Below are positions 8,808-16,800 of a DNA stretch of 55,671 nucleotides, piece by piece. Origin of the DNA: CAYLSV01 sp964386435 (GTDB taxonomy: Bacteria > Planctomycetota > Phycisphaerae > Tepidisphaerales > Tepidisphaeraceae); contig CAYLSV010000014.1 in NCBI GenBank assembly GCA_964386435.1, positions 1-55,671 on the forward strand, given 5' to 3'. The position numbers and the translations under genes were made by a program. Below the pieces are notes generated by a model, which was not told the DNA's origin, searched no databases, and saw only the letters and a list, made by a program, of their open reading frames with translations. How positions within the stretch are numbered: the stretch's first letter is position 1; each line of letters opens with the position of its first letter.

Positions 8808-8844
8808 TCCGTCGGGCCTGACCACCCTCCTACGCTGCTCGCCG

Positions 8845-9591
8845 ATGCGGGTTGCGAGTTACAACATCCTCGACGGGGGGCAGGGGCGGGCGGATCCGAT
8901 TGCGGAGGTGTTGGTGGGGCAGCGGGCGGATGTGGTGGCGCTTGTGGAGGCGGAGCGGGCGGAGGTGACCGGGCGGATCGCGCGGCGGTTGGGGATGCAG
9001 GTGGTGCCGGGCGAGGGGCCGCGGCGATCGGTGGCGGTGTTGACGCGGTTGCCGGTGTTGGCGTCGGTGAACCATGCACATCGGGACGGGGGGCCGCGGG
9101 CGTGTCTGGAGGTGGTGGTGGAGACGGCGGCGGGGGAGGTGCCGGTGTTTGTGGTGCATTTGCTGCCGCACCGGCGGTTCGCCGATGAACAGCGGCGGCT
9201 GGGGGAGGTGCGAACGGTGCTGGCGGCAACCGAGCGGCACCGGGCGGCCGGGCGGCCACACCTGGTCGTCGGCGACTTCAACAGCGTGGCATTGGGGCAG
9301 GTGATCCACGAGGATCGGCTGCGGCCGCAGGATTTGGCGGCGTACCGCGAGAACGAGAACCAGATGCCGACCGCCGTTGTCGGGGCGATGGCCGAGGCGG
9401 GGTATGTCGACGCCTTCGCCGCGCTGCACCCGGGGGCCGATGGTGGCACCTTGGATGCCATTCATGCCGGGCTGCGGGTCGATTACACGTTCGTCTGGGG
9501 CACGCAGCCGCGGGCGGCGTGGATCGAGGCGGATCGGCTCGCCCGGTACGCCAGCGACCATCTGCCGGTCGGGGTCGAGATCGATGCTTGA
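8845..9591 (+). CDS. Endonuclease/exonuclease/phosphatase (EEP) family protein
   Basis: A 248-residue metal-dependent phosphoesterase. EEP motifs appear in order: SYNILDGG at the N-terminus (N), VALVEAER (metal Glu), VHLLPHRRFADEQRR, VVGDFNSV (catalytic Asp/Asn), and YASDHLPVGVEI (Asp-His) at the end. There is no signal peptide, so it is probably cytoplasmic. The substrate could be nucleic acid, a phosphoinositide-like lipid or a sugar phosphate; sequence alone does not tell. Its stop overlaps the next gene's ATG by 8 nt, so the two are likely co-translated. Codons end heavily in G. Confidence 0.88.
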   Translation: MRVASYNILDGGQGRADPIAEVLVGQRADVVALVEAERAEVTGRIARRLGMQVVPGEGPRRSVAVLTRLPVLASVNHAHRDGGPRACLEVVVETAAGEVPVFVVHLLPHRRFADEQRRLGEVRTVLAATERHRAAGRPHLVVGDFNSVALGQVIHEDRLRPQDLAAYRENENQMPTAVVGAMAEAGYVDAFAALHPGADGGTLDAIHAGLRVDYTFVWGTQPRAAWIEADRLARYASDHLPVGVEIDA

Positions 9592-10600
9592 GGCTTCGCC
9601 TGAGACCGAAGCCTGGCGGGCGACGGTCGACCGGCTCAAGCGGCAGCAGTGGGCGCTGCGGCTGGCGGATCGCCTGGGGCGGGGACGCGGGCGGTGGCGA
9701 CCGTTGGATGGGGGGCTGCGGGAGTTGGAGCGGGCGGTGAGGCAACCATCCGGACCTCCGCCGCGTGGCGGCGGGGCTGAGCCCGTTGCAACGCCCACCG
9801 CAGGATCAGCCCCGCCGCCACGCGGCGGAGGTCCGGGCGAACACCTCGCGGCGTTGTCCGCCTTCTGGGTCGGGCACGCGACCATGCTCTACCGCCTCGG
9901 TGGCCTCGCGATCCTCACCGACCCTGTCTGGAGCCGCCGCGTCGGCATCGACCTCGGCCTGTTCAGCGGCGGGATGCTGCCGACAGGCGGGTTGCCGGGG
10001 ATCGATTTGATCCTGCTGACGCACGCCCACTTCGACCACCTCGACCGCCCGACGCTCCACCGGCTGCCGAAGACGGCCCGCATCGTGTGCGCCCACGGCA
10101 CAAGTGACCTCGTCGCCGATTTCGGGTTCACCGCGGTGACCGAGCTGCGGCCGGACGAATCAACGAAGATCGACGGCTTGGGCATCACCGCGGTGCCGGT
10201 GAAGCACTGGGGGCCGCGGGTGATCTACGACGACTGGCGCGGCTACGTCGGCTACGTCCTGGAGGCGGCCGGCCGACGCGTGTTGCACACCGGCGACACG
10301 GCCGACATGCACCACCTCGACGGCACCGGCCCTTACGACCTGGGCACGTGGGGAATCGGTGCTTACGACCCGTACATCGCCGCCCACGCCAACCCGGAGC
10401 AGGCGTGGCGGATGGCCAACGACGCCGGCTGCCGACATGTTGCGGCGTACCACCACAGCACCTTCCGCCTCAGCCGCGAGCCGAACCACGAGCCGCTGCA
10501 ACGGCTGCTCGCCGCCGCGGGCGGTGATGCGCCGCGCGTGGTCATCCGGCAAGTGGGCGATGAGTTTGTGCTCCCGGCAGCGCAAGAAGCCGAGGGATGA
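9584..10600 (+). CDS. MBL-fold metallo-hydrolase with an in-frame palindromic repeat
   Basis: A 338-residue metallo-beta-lactamase-fold protein of the UlaG/NAPE-PLD-like group. It has FWVGHATMLYRLGGLAILTD, the metal motif LLTHAHFDHLD (HxHxDH), then VKHWGPR, LHTGDTADM and YHHSTFRLS. The start at 9584 overlaps the EEP gene by 8 nt. Between about residues 56 and 85 the protein is encoded by a perfect inverted repeat (9750-9836), giving Gly/Pro-rich text with PPPRGGG twice; the family does not need this segment, which separates an N-terminal helix-rich stretch from the catalytic fold. The 3' end overlaps a second palindrome (10586-10631). Predicted cytoplasmic; substrate unknown. Confidence 0.9.
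   Translation: MLEASPETEAWRATVDRLKRQQWALRLADRLGRGRGRWRPLDGGLRELERAVRQPSGPPPRGGGAEPVATPTAGSAPPPRGGGPGEHLAALSAFWVGHATMLYRLGGLAILTDPVWSRRVGIDLGLFSGGMLPTGGLPGIDLILLTHAHFDHLDRPTLHRLPKTARIVCAHGTSDLVADFGFTAVTELRPDESTKIDGLGITAVPVKHWGPRVIYDDWRGYVGYVLEAAGRRVLHTGDTADMHHLDGTGPYDLGTWGIGAYDPYIAAHANPEQAWRMANDAGCRHVAAYHHSTFRLSREPNHEPLQRLLAAAGGDAPRVVIRQVGDEFVLPAAQEAEG
9750..9836. repeat. Palindrome family A, copy inside a coding sequence
   Basis: The arms 9750-9780 and 9806-9836 are a perfect 31-bp inverted repeat (CCGGACCTCCGCCGC...), separated by 25 nt. Each arm carries a smaller palindrome around CCGCCGCGTGGCGGCGG. Further copies lie at 42578-42639 and 43891-43978. This copy keeps the MBL reading frame open. 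Confidence 0.95.
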
Positions 10601-10631
10601 TCGCTACGCTCGCCCCGCGGCTTCTTCCTGC
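10586..10631. repeat. Palindrome family E, short copy
   Basis: AAGAAGCCGAGGG at the 3' end of the MBL gene pairs with CCCCGCGGCTTCTT after its stop. It resembles the longer element at 31067-31176, which shares the GAAGCCGAGGGG arm. It may also serve as a transcription stop. Confidence 0.6.
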
Positions 10632-10672
10632 ACGATCGGTTGCGGACGCGATGGCACCTACCCTGCCCCTCG

Positions 10673-11182
10673 ATGTCGCGCTGCCTGCTGTTGCTCCTGC
10701 CGTTGTTGCTTGTGGGGGCGGTGCCGTTTCAGTTGTCGGATCGGTTGGCGGACGTGCAGATCGAGCGGGCGGCGGACGGGTCGCCGACGTTCGTGTTCCG
10801 TGACGGCACGGCGCTGGATTCCGAGGCATTCGCAACCGCGCTGGATCGAGCGAACGACGGCCGCACCGCCCGCAGTTGGTGGCAGCGAGGGCTGAACATC
10901 ACCAGCGTCGGCGGGGTGATCTGGGTCGGGCTGGGGCTGCTCGGGCAGGTGATGTTCACCGGGCGGATGGTCGTGCAGTGGCTGGTGAGCGAGAAGAGCC
11001 GCCGCAGCGTGGTGCCGCCGGCGTTCTGGTGGATGAGCCTGGGCGGGGCGACGCTGCTGCTAAGCTACTTCATCTGGCGGGTCGACATCGTCGGCGTCCT
11101 CGGGCAAAGCACCGGCTTCTTCATCTACCTGCGTAACCTTTGGCTCATCTACCTCACGCCCACCGACGCCGCCTCAGCGTGA
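10673..11182 (+). CDS. Lipid-A-disaccharide synthase N-terminal-like (LAB_N) membrane protein
   Basis: A 169-residue membrane protein. The start at 10673 gives MSRCLLLLLPLLLVGAVPF, a signal anchor; an upstream ATG in frame is less hydrophobic. A periplasmic segment of about 60 residues follows. The LAB_N pattern comes next: LGLLGQVMFTGRMVVQWLVS, EKSRRSVVPPAFWWMSL, LLSYFIWRVDIVGVLGQSTG and FIYLRNLWLIY, three membrane helices. In other bacteria this domain is fused to LpxB or encoded beside lipid glycosyltransferases; here it is alone, so a role in envelope lipid modification is inference. It converges on plsC. Confidence 0.85.
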   Translation: MSRCLLLLLPLLLVGAVPFQLSDRLADVQIERAADGSPTFVFRDGTALDSEAFATALDRANDGRTARSWWQRGLNITSVGGVIWVGLGLLGQVMFTGRMVVQWLVSEKSRRSVVPPAFWWMSLGGATLLLSYFIWRVDIVGVLGQSTGFFIYLRNLWLIYLTPTDAASA

Positions 11183-11242
11183 TCCTGGTGATGCACCTTG
11201 ACAAGCTGCCGTTGATCACCGACAACAATGGCGCATGAAAAA

Positions 11243-11273
11243 GAAGACACCGCCCGTGAGGGTCGGTGTCTTC
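11243..11273 (-). terminator. Bidirectional-type terminator between LAB_N gene and plsC
   Basis: GAAGACACCG (11243-11252) pairs with CGGTGTCTTC (11264-11273). The plus strand has AAAAA just before the stem, so a minus-strand transcript would end in a U-run after the hairpin, the rho-independent pattern. It starts 61 nt after the plus-strand LAB_N stop and lies about 300 nt after the plsC stop. I see nothing else in 11183-11580. Confidence 0.65.
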
Positions 11274-11580
11274 CGGAGGGGAGAAAATGCGCCGTGTCGC
11301 CGCCGAGCGGCCAATCCGTGTTCTCCGCCTGGGCCCGCCGTCGGGCCTTGACGGCTGCTGCTGGCCTAATCGGTCCAGCTTGCCTGTCTTATCATACTGC
11401 CGCATGAACGGAAAGTTCAACGTCAATTTGTTTTGCGTCAGCGACCGATAATCGATGTCTCCTCGTGGCCCCGGCGGCCGGTTTGCTTGTCCCTCATGCA
11501 GGACACCCTATACATCGTCGGGGCGGGGGCGAGTTCATCACCTTGATCGGGTAAAATTTTGCCGCCCGTTCCACAACGCC

Positions 11581-12240
11581 TCAGCCGCCTCGTGTGAGGC
11601 GGCGTAGGCGGTGCAGTTCGCCCAGCATCAGCTCGGTGGCCGTGGCGGCATCGCCGTGATACTCGTCGGGGGTGAGCAACTTGCCAAAGGCGAGGGCGGC
11701 GGTGGAGCTTTTCAGGTACGCCGCGAGCGGCTTGGCGTCGGTGCCGGGGGCGGGCCGCATGGTGCCATCGATCCAGACAGGCAAGATCGGCACGCCCGCC
11801 TTGGCCGCCAGCGCCGCCGCGCCCGGCTGCAGCGGCATGAGCTTGGCGTCGTGCTTCTCGATCCGGCCCTCTGGGAAGATGCCCAGTGCCCGCCCGTCGG
11901 CCAGCCGCCGCCGCGACTCGCGGACGGCTGACGTGTCGCGCTTCGTCCGGTCGACCCGCACGCACCCCACCCGGCTGAAGAACCAGTGCAGGCTCGGCAG
12001 GTCAAAATACTCCGCCGTCATCATCCACGCGATCGGCCGCGATAGCACCGACTGCACCAGCAGCGGGTCCAGCCCGCTCGTGTGGTTGGGCGCCACGACC
12101 ACCGCCCCCGTCCGCGGCAGGTTGGCCGGCGTCAGCACCGTCACCCGGTGGTAGCACCGGATGGACAGCCGGGCCAACCCCACCAGCGCCCGCACCCGCC
12201 GACTCTGCTCGAACGAAGGCACGTCAGCACGGCGCGGCAC
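11581..12240 (-). CDS. plsC: 1-acyl-sn-glycerol-3-phosphate acyltransferase
   Basis: Transfers an acyl chain to lysophosphatidic acid in phospholipid synthesis at the inner membrane. The 219-residue product has the PlsC acyltransferase motifs: NHTSGLDP (HX4D catalytic motif), then VGCVRVDRTKRDTSAVRES, FPEGRIEKHD (motif III, substrate phosphate binding) and VPILPVWIDGT (motif IV). There is no strong N-terminal helix beyond a modest hydrophobic stretch around residues 18-40, so membrane association is probably peripheral. It is followed on the same strand, 30 nt upstream in transcription order, by the dehydrogenase gene, so the two may form an operon. Confidence 0.93.
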   Translation of the reverse strand: MPRRADVPSFEQSRRVRALVGLARLSIRCYHRVTVLTPANLPRTGAVVVAPNHTSGLDPLLVQSVLSRPIAWMMTAEYFDLPSLHWFFSRVGCVRVDRTKRDTSAVRESRRRLADGRALGIFPEGRIEKHDAKLMPLQPGAAALAAKAGVPILPVWIDGTMRPAPGTDAKPLAAYLKSSTAALAFGKLLTPDEYHGDAATATELMLGELHRLRRLTRGG

Positions 12241-12270
12241 GTTGCCACCTTAGCCACCGCCACCCGCGGC

Positions 12271-13269
12271 TCACGGCCGCACCACGTTCTCGCAATCGCC
12301 GCCATCGGCGAGGGCGGTCAGGTTGCCGACCGTCGTCTCGGCGATCGCGTCAAGGGCTTCTTCCGTCAGGAACGCCTGGTGGCCGGTGATCAGGACGTTG
12401 GGGAACGTCAGCAGCCGGGCGAAGGTGTCGTCGTCGATGGCCACCTCGCTGCGGTCTTCGAAGAACAACGCTTCTTCTTCCTCGTACACGTCGAGGCCGA
12501 CGCTGCCGAGCTTTTTGTTCTTCAGGCCGGCGATCAACGCCTTCGTGTCGATCAGCCCGCCGCGGCTGGTGTTGATGAGCATCACGCCGTCCCGCATCTG
12601 CCCGATGGCCTGGGCGTTGATCAGGTGCTGCGTTGCCGGCATCAGCGGCACGTGCAGCGACACGACGTGACTCTCGGCGAGCAGCCGGTCGAGCCCGACG
12701 TATTCGATGCCCGAGGCCTTGAGCTCGTCGCTCGGGTTCACGTCGAACGCCAGCACCTTCATGCCGAAGCCGCGGAGGATGCCGCAGCACGCCGCCCCGA
12801 TCTGGCCGGTGCCGACGACGCCGGCCGTCTTGCCCTTCATCTCGAAGCCGGCGAGGCCGTCGAGGCGGAAGTCGCCGTCGCGGATGCGGTGGTACGCCCG
12901 GTGCAGGTGGCGGTTGAGCGCGAGCATGAGGGCCACCGCGTGCTCGGCCACCCCGTGCGGCGAGTACGCCGGCACCCGGGCGACCGTCAGCCCCAACGCC
13001 TCCGCCGCGGGCAGGTCGACGTGGTTGAACCCCGCCGACCGCAGGGCGATGAACCGCACGCCGACGCCGGCCAGTTTCTCCAGCACCGGGCGACCCAGAT
13101 CGTCGTTGACGAACGCGCACACCGCCCCGCAGCCGTCGGCGAGCCGGGCGGTTTCGGCCGTCAGTCGCGGCTCGAGGAAGACCCACTCGTGCGGCGACCC
13201 GGCCGCCTGATTCGCGGCGTTGAGGTGCTGGCGGTCGTAAGCCTTGGTGCTGAAGACGGCAACTTTCAT
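12271..13269 (-). CDS. ldhA: 2-hydroxyacid dehydrogenase, D-lactate dehydrogenase type
   Basis: NAD-dependent interconversion of pyruvate and D-lactate or a related 2-hydroxyacid. 332 residues from the Met at 13269 (MKVAVFSTKAYDRQ, a very typical LdhA start). Signatures: IALRSAGFNHVDL, VPAYSPHGVAEHAV, the Rossmann motif VVGTGQIGAACCGI, LMPATQHLINAQ, MLINTSRGGLIDT (Arg of the active site) and ITGHQAFLTEEAL (catalytic His with the Glu two segments before). Length and motif order match the DdlD/LdhA branch rather than SerA. An in-frame upstream Met exists but adds non-conserved residues. It is upstream of plsC on the same strand. Confidence 0.9.
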   Translation of the reverse strand: MKVAVFSTKAYDRQHLNAANQAAGSPHEWVFLEPRLTAETARLADGCGAVCAFVNDDLGRPVLEKLAGVGVRFIALRSAGFNHVDLPAAEALGLTVARVPAYSPHGVAEHAVALMLALNRHLHRAYHRIRDGDFRLDGLAGFEMKGKTAGVVGTGQIGAACCGILRGFGMKVLAFDVNPSDELKASGIEYVGLDRLLAESHVVSLHVPLMPATQHLINAQAIGQMRDGVMLINTSRGGLIDTKALIAGLKNKKLGSVGLDVYEEEEALFFEDRSEVAIDDDTFARLLTFPNVLITGHQAFLTEEALDAIAETTVGNLTALADGGDCENVVRP

Positions 13270-13358
13270 GGCCGGCAGGTTATTCCCGCCACCGGCCGGA
13301 GCGCTAGGAGTTGATAAAGAACTTGCGACCAACCGCCGCATCTGCGAAGCTGCTGCTG

Positions 13359-13604
13359 ATGAAGCTGTACGCCATCCTCATGACCTGCGTGTTGGGTCTG
13401 ACCCTCGCCGGCAGCACGCCCGCCGCCTCCGCCCAAAGCTTCGGCACCACGCTCGCCCAGGCAACGTCAAGTCAGCAGCAGGACAACGACCGCACCCGCG
13501 TCCGCGGCCGCTCGGTGAAGGGCCTGATCAAGCTCGGCGGCCTCGTCCTCGTCGGCGGCGTCGCCGCCGGTGGCTACGTGCTGCGAAAAATCAACGGCGA
13601 GTGA
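13359..13604 (+). CDS. Small exported or membrane protein
   Basis: An 81-residue ORF. From the Met at 13359 it begins MKLYAILMTCVLGLTLAGST followed by PAASAQS, a clean signal peptide with a probable AxA cleavage site. A short Gln/Asp-rich segment follows, then a second hydrophobic helix near the end (LGGLVLVGGVAAGGYVLR). This would leave a small envelope protein held by one C-terminal helix. No family is recognised. It is divergent from the dehydrogenase gene (90 nt) and lies 131 nt before the membrane EEP gene on the same strand. A longer in-frame start exists at 13311 but lacks signal character. Confidence 0.6.
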   Translation: MKLYAILMTCVLGLTLAGSTPAASAQSFGTTLAQATSSQQQDNDRTRVRGRSVKGLIKLGGLVLVGGVAAGGYVLRKINGE

Positions 13605-13735
13605 CACGGCAACCGAGCGAGCGAGGTAAGCGTGGTCGCAGCTACCCTTCCGCACCGAGGCCATTCATCGACTCCACCACCGACCAACCCGCAGCCCGAC
13701 CCGCCGCGCCCGAGGATGAGGCGGGGTGGCGGGGC

Positions 13736-14764
13736 ATGTTGCGGAAGTTTCTGCAAACGATCGACAAGGGCATCGCCGCCGCGGCGTGGTTTGGCGTGAC
13801 GCTGGCAGCCGCGCTGCTCGCGTTGGCGTGGCTGTGGCCGACCGAGCGCTTCGGCGGCGTCCTTGCGGCCGTGGCGTTCGGGGCGGCCGTGGTGCCGGTG
13901 TACCTCGCCCTCGCCTGCGGCCTCGCCATGCTAATCGCGGCGGGGCGGAAGCGGTGGGTGCTCGCCGCCGTGGCCGCCGTGGTGGGGCTGGTGGCACTTG
14001 TTGGGCAGCATCAAGCGTTGCTTGCCGCCGACCGCCCGGCCGGGGTGCCGCTGCTGCGGGTGATGACGGCCAACGTCTACTTCCGCAGCACGGACGCCAC
14101 GCTCTTCCTCGCCGAAATCGCCCGCACCGACCCGGACCTGATCCTCGTGCAGGAGCAGACGCCGACGTACCAAGCCCTCGTCGCCGATGCCCTCGCCGAA
14201 GCCTACCCGCACCAGATCCACGAGCCCCGCACCGACCCCGGCGGCTACGCCGTCTACAGCAAGCTGCCCATCGCCGAGGTGCCCGGCGACGCCTACGACG
14301 ACTACCGCGTCCACCACTCGGGCCGCCGTTACGAGATGACCGTCGCCAGCCAACCGATCGTCGTCTGGAACGTCCACCCCAAATCCCCCGGCGGCATCGC
14401 CGCCATCGCCGGCAACCACGACCAAACCCTCGCCCTCCTCGCCGCGGCTCAGAGCGAAACACTCCCCACCATCCTCGCCGGCGACTTCAACCACCCGCCC
14501 ACCAGCGCCCCCGCCCGCGCCCTCGACGCCGCCGACGTCCGCAGCAGCCTCGCCCTCACCGGCGACCTCTTCCCCGCCACCTGGCCCCAAGTCCGCCCCG
14601 ACTTTCCCGACGTGCTCGAAGCCACCCTCCCCCACCTCCCCCGCGTCCAAATCGACTACATCCGCCTCAGCCCCACCCTCACCGCCACCGCCGCCGAAGT
14701 GGGCCACCCCATCGACGGCGACCACCTCCCGGTCATCGCCGACATCGCCCTCACCGCGAAGTAG
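13736..14764 (+). CDS. Membrane-anchored EEP family protein
   Basis: A 342-residue protein with three N-terminal hydrophobic helices (about residues 15-105, for example AAWFGVTLAAALLALAWLW). An EEP domain follows: LLRVMTANVYFRSTD, LILVQEQTP (metal Glu), VVWNVHPKSPGG, ILAGDFNHPPTS and DGDHLPVIADI. This matches bacterial vancomycin-resistance-type VanJ-like phosphatases, which act outside the membrane on lipid pyrophosphates; that substrate is only an analogy here. The ATG at 13736 is the first Met in a plausible position; the frame is open upstream through a Pro/Ala-rich stretch, so a non-ATG start is possible. Codon endings shift toward C at the 3' end. Confidence 0.85.
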   Translation: MLRKFLQTIDKGIAAAAWFGVTLAAALLALAWLWPTERFGGVLAAVAFGAAVVPVYLALACGLAMLIAAGRKRWVLAAVAAVVGLVALVGQHQALLAADRPAGVPLLRVMTANVYFRSTDATLFLAEIARTDPDLILVQEQTPTYQALVADALAEAYPHQIHEPRTDPGGYAVYSKLPIAEVPGDAYDDYRVHHSGRRYEMTVASQPIVVWNVHPKSPGGIAAIAGNHDQTLALLAAAQSETLPTILAGDFNHPPTSAPARALDAADVRSSLALTGDLFPATWPQVRPDFPDVLEATLPHLPRVQIDYIRLSPTLTATAAEVGHPIDGDHLPVIADIALTAK

Positions 14765-14808
14765 ATCGTTACACAGACGTTCCACGAACCGTGCTCATCG
14801 GACGTCGT

Positions 14809-15171
14809 TCAGTCCGGTGAGGCCGGCGTCTGGCAGAAGCTGTCAAGGATGAACAGCCGCTTGCCGTGGTCGATGAAGTACGCCCACGTGTGGTGGTGGA
14901 GCCAGACGATGGTGGTGTCCTCGGTTTCTTCAACTTCGTACGTCGGCTCCGCATCGTGTTGGATCACGATCCGCAACCGTTGCCCCGGTGCCAAGGTGTG
15001 CTCCGAACACCATGGCTCGATCCACACTCGCCGCTCACCACCGCGGTGGTCGACGAGGTCGATCGTCTTCTCCTGCAACACGACCAACGGCCGCGACTTG
15101 CGAAAGCCAAAGCGGATACGACGCGATCGGCGTCGGATGGTTGGCGGCCGAATCTTCGTCGTCAGTCTCAT
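14809..15171 (-). CDS. Hypothetical protein
   Basis: A 120-residue protein; the start at 15171 (MRLTTKIRPPTIRRRSRRIR) is preferred to an earlier Met. It has a very basic N-terminus, then KTIDLVDHRGGERRVWIEPW and RLRIVIQHDAEPTYEVEETE, and a His/aromatic-rich end (VWLHHHTWAYFIDHGKRLF). No signal peptide or membrane helix. The pattern of alternating beta-strand residues suggests a small beta-rich domain. No family recognised. It is convergent with the EEP gene and 154 nt downstream of the DUF104 gene on the same strand. Confidence 0.6.
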   Translation of the reverse strand: MRLTTKIRPPTIRRRSRRIRFGFRKSRPLVVLQEKTIDLVDHRGGERRVWIEPWCSEHTLAPGQRLRIVIQHDAEPTYEVEETEDTTIVWLHHHTWAYFIDHGKRLFILDSFCQTPASPD

Positions 15172-15324
15172 GGTGCTGGCCCGCTTTTCAACGAAGGTCT
15201 GGCACAACGGTCAGGTGGCCGAACTGCCGAAAGTGGTGGTCGAAGGCAAAGGCGGTGGAGATGGTTAGTCGTCGCGTCAAACCCTAAGAGGCACCAGCAT
15301 CCAAGAAGACGCAACCCGTCACCT

Positions 15325-15570
15325 TCAATCCTTCTGCGGGTAAAGGTGCTTGTCGTGACTGGTGCTAACCGTTTCGCCCGGTTGATGCTCGCCCTCAAGC
15401 GGCAGGGCGGCGAGTTCGTAGATCGCCGCCTTCGCTCGGTTGGCGTTCCACGGCCGCCGTGGGATGTCGGTGAGGGTGGGCGTGACCCGTTGGCCCTCGT
15501 CGAGGTCCAGCGGGTCCAGCGGCCGAAGGACGCCGTCGGCGTACTCGGCTTCAATGATGCGTGCGGGCAT
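15325..15570 (-). CDS. DUF104 / AF2212-type antitoxin-like protein
   Basis: An 81-residue protein whose first 30 residues, MPARIIEAEYADGVLRPLDP followed by LDLDEGQRVTPTL, match the DUF104 pattern (I.A.YENGVLRPLEPLDLPEGQRV). Members are antitoxin candidates usually paired with a VapC-like PIN nuclease. The tail ends STSHDKHLYPQKD. No PIN-domain gene lies on either side here: the downstream gene is the hypothetical at 14809 and upstream is the Cys-rich protein at 15619. It therefore looks like an orphan antitoxin or a non-TA member of the family. Confidence 0.75.
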   Translation of the reverse strand: MPARIIEAEYADGVLRPLDPLDLDEGQRVTPTLTDIPRRPWNANRAKAAIYELAALPLEGEHQPGETVSTSHDKHLYPQKD

Positions 15571-15618
15571 GCCGCGAGTTTAGTCGGTCGCATCGAGTGA
15601 TGTGTAACAGCAGGGGGT

Positions 15619-15879
15619 CTAGCAAAACCATTGCTTCCGCATCTCGCTCAGGAACTCTGGGGTTATGGGATAGCCAGAGTTCGAGCCGAGGACGGAGTCG
15701 ACGCCGCAGTGCGGGCAGAGGGCGGTGTGGCCGTCACCTGTGCGTTCGTCGATCCAGTCCGTGATCTCGGCGGGGGTAAAAGTTTGGCAGCAGAAGAAGC
15801 AGCCGCAGATCTCACTTGCCAAAATCTCGTCGCGGTGGCGAATCGAGTGGCCGTGCGCTTGGATCGGGTCGGGCGTCAT
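15619..15879 (-). CDS. Conserved Cys-rich small cytoplasmic protein
   Basis: An 86-residue protein with two metal-binding half-sites: ICGCFFCCQTFTPAEITDWI and ALCPHCGVDSVLGSNSGYPI, then EFLSEMRKQWF. I recognise this as a widespread bacterial family of hypothetical 'cytoplasmic proteins' with a C.C..C.PxCG pattern and the conserved DSV.G..SG.P segment; I know of no established function. A Zn ribbon-like site is inferred from the cysteines. It lies 6 nt downstream of thiG on the same strand, so it is probably cotranscribed. Confidence 0.8.
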   Translation of the reverse strand: MTPDPIQAHGHSIRHRDEILASEICGCFFCCQTFTPAEITDWIDERTGDGHTALCPHCGVDSVLGSNSGYPITPEFLSEMRKQWFC

Positions 15880-15885
15880 CGAACT

Positions 15886-16716
15886 TCACTCCCCCGGGAT
15901 GTAGCTGATGGTGCCCTGCATCGGGCTGCTGGCGGTGGCGTAACGTTTTTTAGGGATGCGGCCGGCGTGGTAGCCGTGGTGTCCGGCGAGGAGGGCGTGT
16001 TTCATGGCGGTGGCCATCGTCACGGGGTCGGTGGCGTGGGCGATGCCGGTGTTGAGCAGGACGCCGTCGGCGCCCAGTTCCATGGCGACAGTCACGTCGC
16101 TGGGCGTGCCGACGCCGGCGTCGATGATGACAGGGTAGGTGGGGTCGCCGTCCTTGAGCAGTTCGAGGCAGAGGGAGATGTTGAGGGGGTTCAAAATCCC
16201 CTGGCCGCTGCCGATGGGGCTGCCGGCGGGCATGACGCTGGCGGCGCCGGCCTCCTTGATCCGCACGGCCGCGCGGGGGTCGTCGCTGGTGTAGGCGAGC
16301 ACGGTGAAACCCTCCTTCACCAGCTCGGCCGTGGCCTCGATGGTGCCGACGGGGTCGGGCAGGAGTGTCTTCTTATCACCCAGCACCTCCAGCTTCACCC
16401 AATCGGCACCGGGGTTGTTCTGCTTCTGCAACAAATCGCGACCGAGCAGGGCGACGCGGACGGCGTCCTCGGCCGTGAAGCAGCCGGCGGTGTTGGGCAG
16501 GATCGTGTAGCGGCCGAGGTCGAGGTGATCGAGCAGGCTGCGGCCGTCTTTGTCAATCAGGCGTTCCCGTCGCACGGCGACCGTCACCACCCGACAGCCG
16601 CTGGCGTCGAGGGCTTTTTGCATCACGTCGTAGTCGGCGTACTTGCCGGTGCCGGCGCACAGGCGGTGCTCGAGGGCGTCGAGGGTGAACTTTCCGATGG
16701 TTAGCGGCTGGCTCAT
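15886..16716 (-). CDS. thiG: Thiazole synthase
   Basis: Forms the thiazole phosphate of thiamine from 1-deoxyxylulose 5-phosphate, dehydroglycine and ThiS-thiocarboxylate. 276 residues from the Met at 16716 (MSQPLTIGKFTLDALEHRL), following a longer non-conserved in-frame extension. Family marks: LCAGTGKYADYDVMQKALDA, TVAVRRERLIDKDG, ILPNTAGCFTAEDAVRVA, DWVKLEVLGDKKTLLPD (Schiff-base Lys), VMPAGSPIGSGQGI and IIDAGVGTPSDVTVAMELG. Complete and family length. No thiS, thiF or thiH neighbours are in the window, so the rest of the pathway must be elsewhere. Confidence 0.95.
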   Translation of the reverse strand: MSQPLTIGKFTLDALEHRLCAGTGKYADYDVMQKALDASGCRVVTVAVRRERLIDKDGRSLLDHLDLGRYTILPNTAGCFTAEDAVRVALLGRDLLQKQNNPGADWVKLEVLGDKKTLLPDPVGTIEATAELVKEGFTVLAYTSDDPRAAVRIKEAGAASVMPAGSPIGSGQGILNPLNISLCLELLKDGDPTYPVIIDAGVGTPSDVTVAMELGADGVLLNTGIAHATDPVTMATAMKHALLAGHHGYHAGRIPKKRYATASSPMQGTISYIPGE

Positions 16717-16800
16717 GTTGCCACGGTATGACGCGGCATGCCTAACTTTCGTGCGAAGTTCGCCGCAACCCGCCGCCACTCATCAACCGATCTAACCGAC

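Noticed and set aside
6876..8825. 649-codon minus-strand ORF opposite the MATE gene
   Set aside because: Arg/His/Pro-rich shadow; the MATE frame on the plus strand is clearly the real one.
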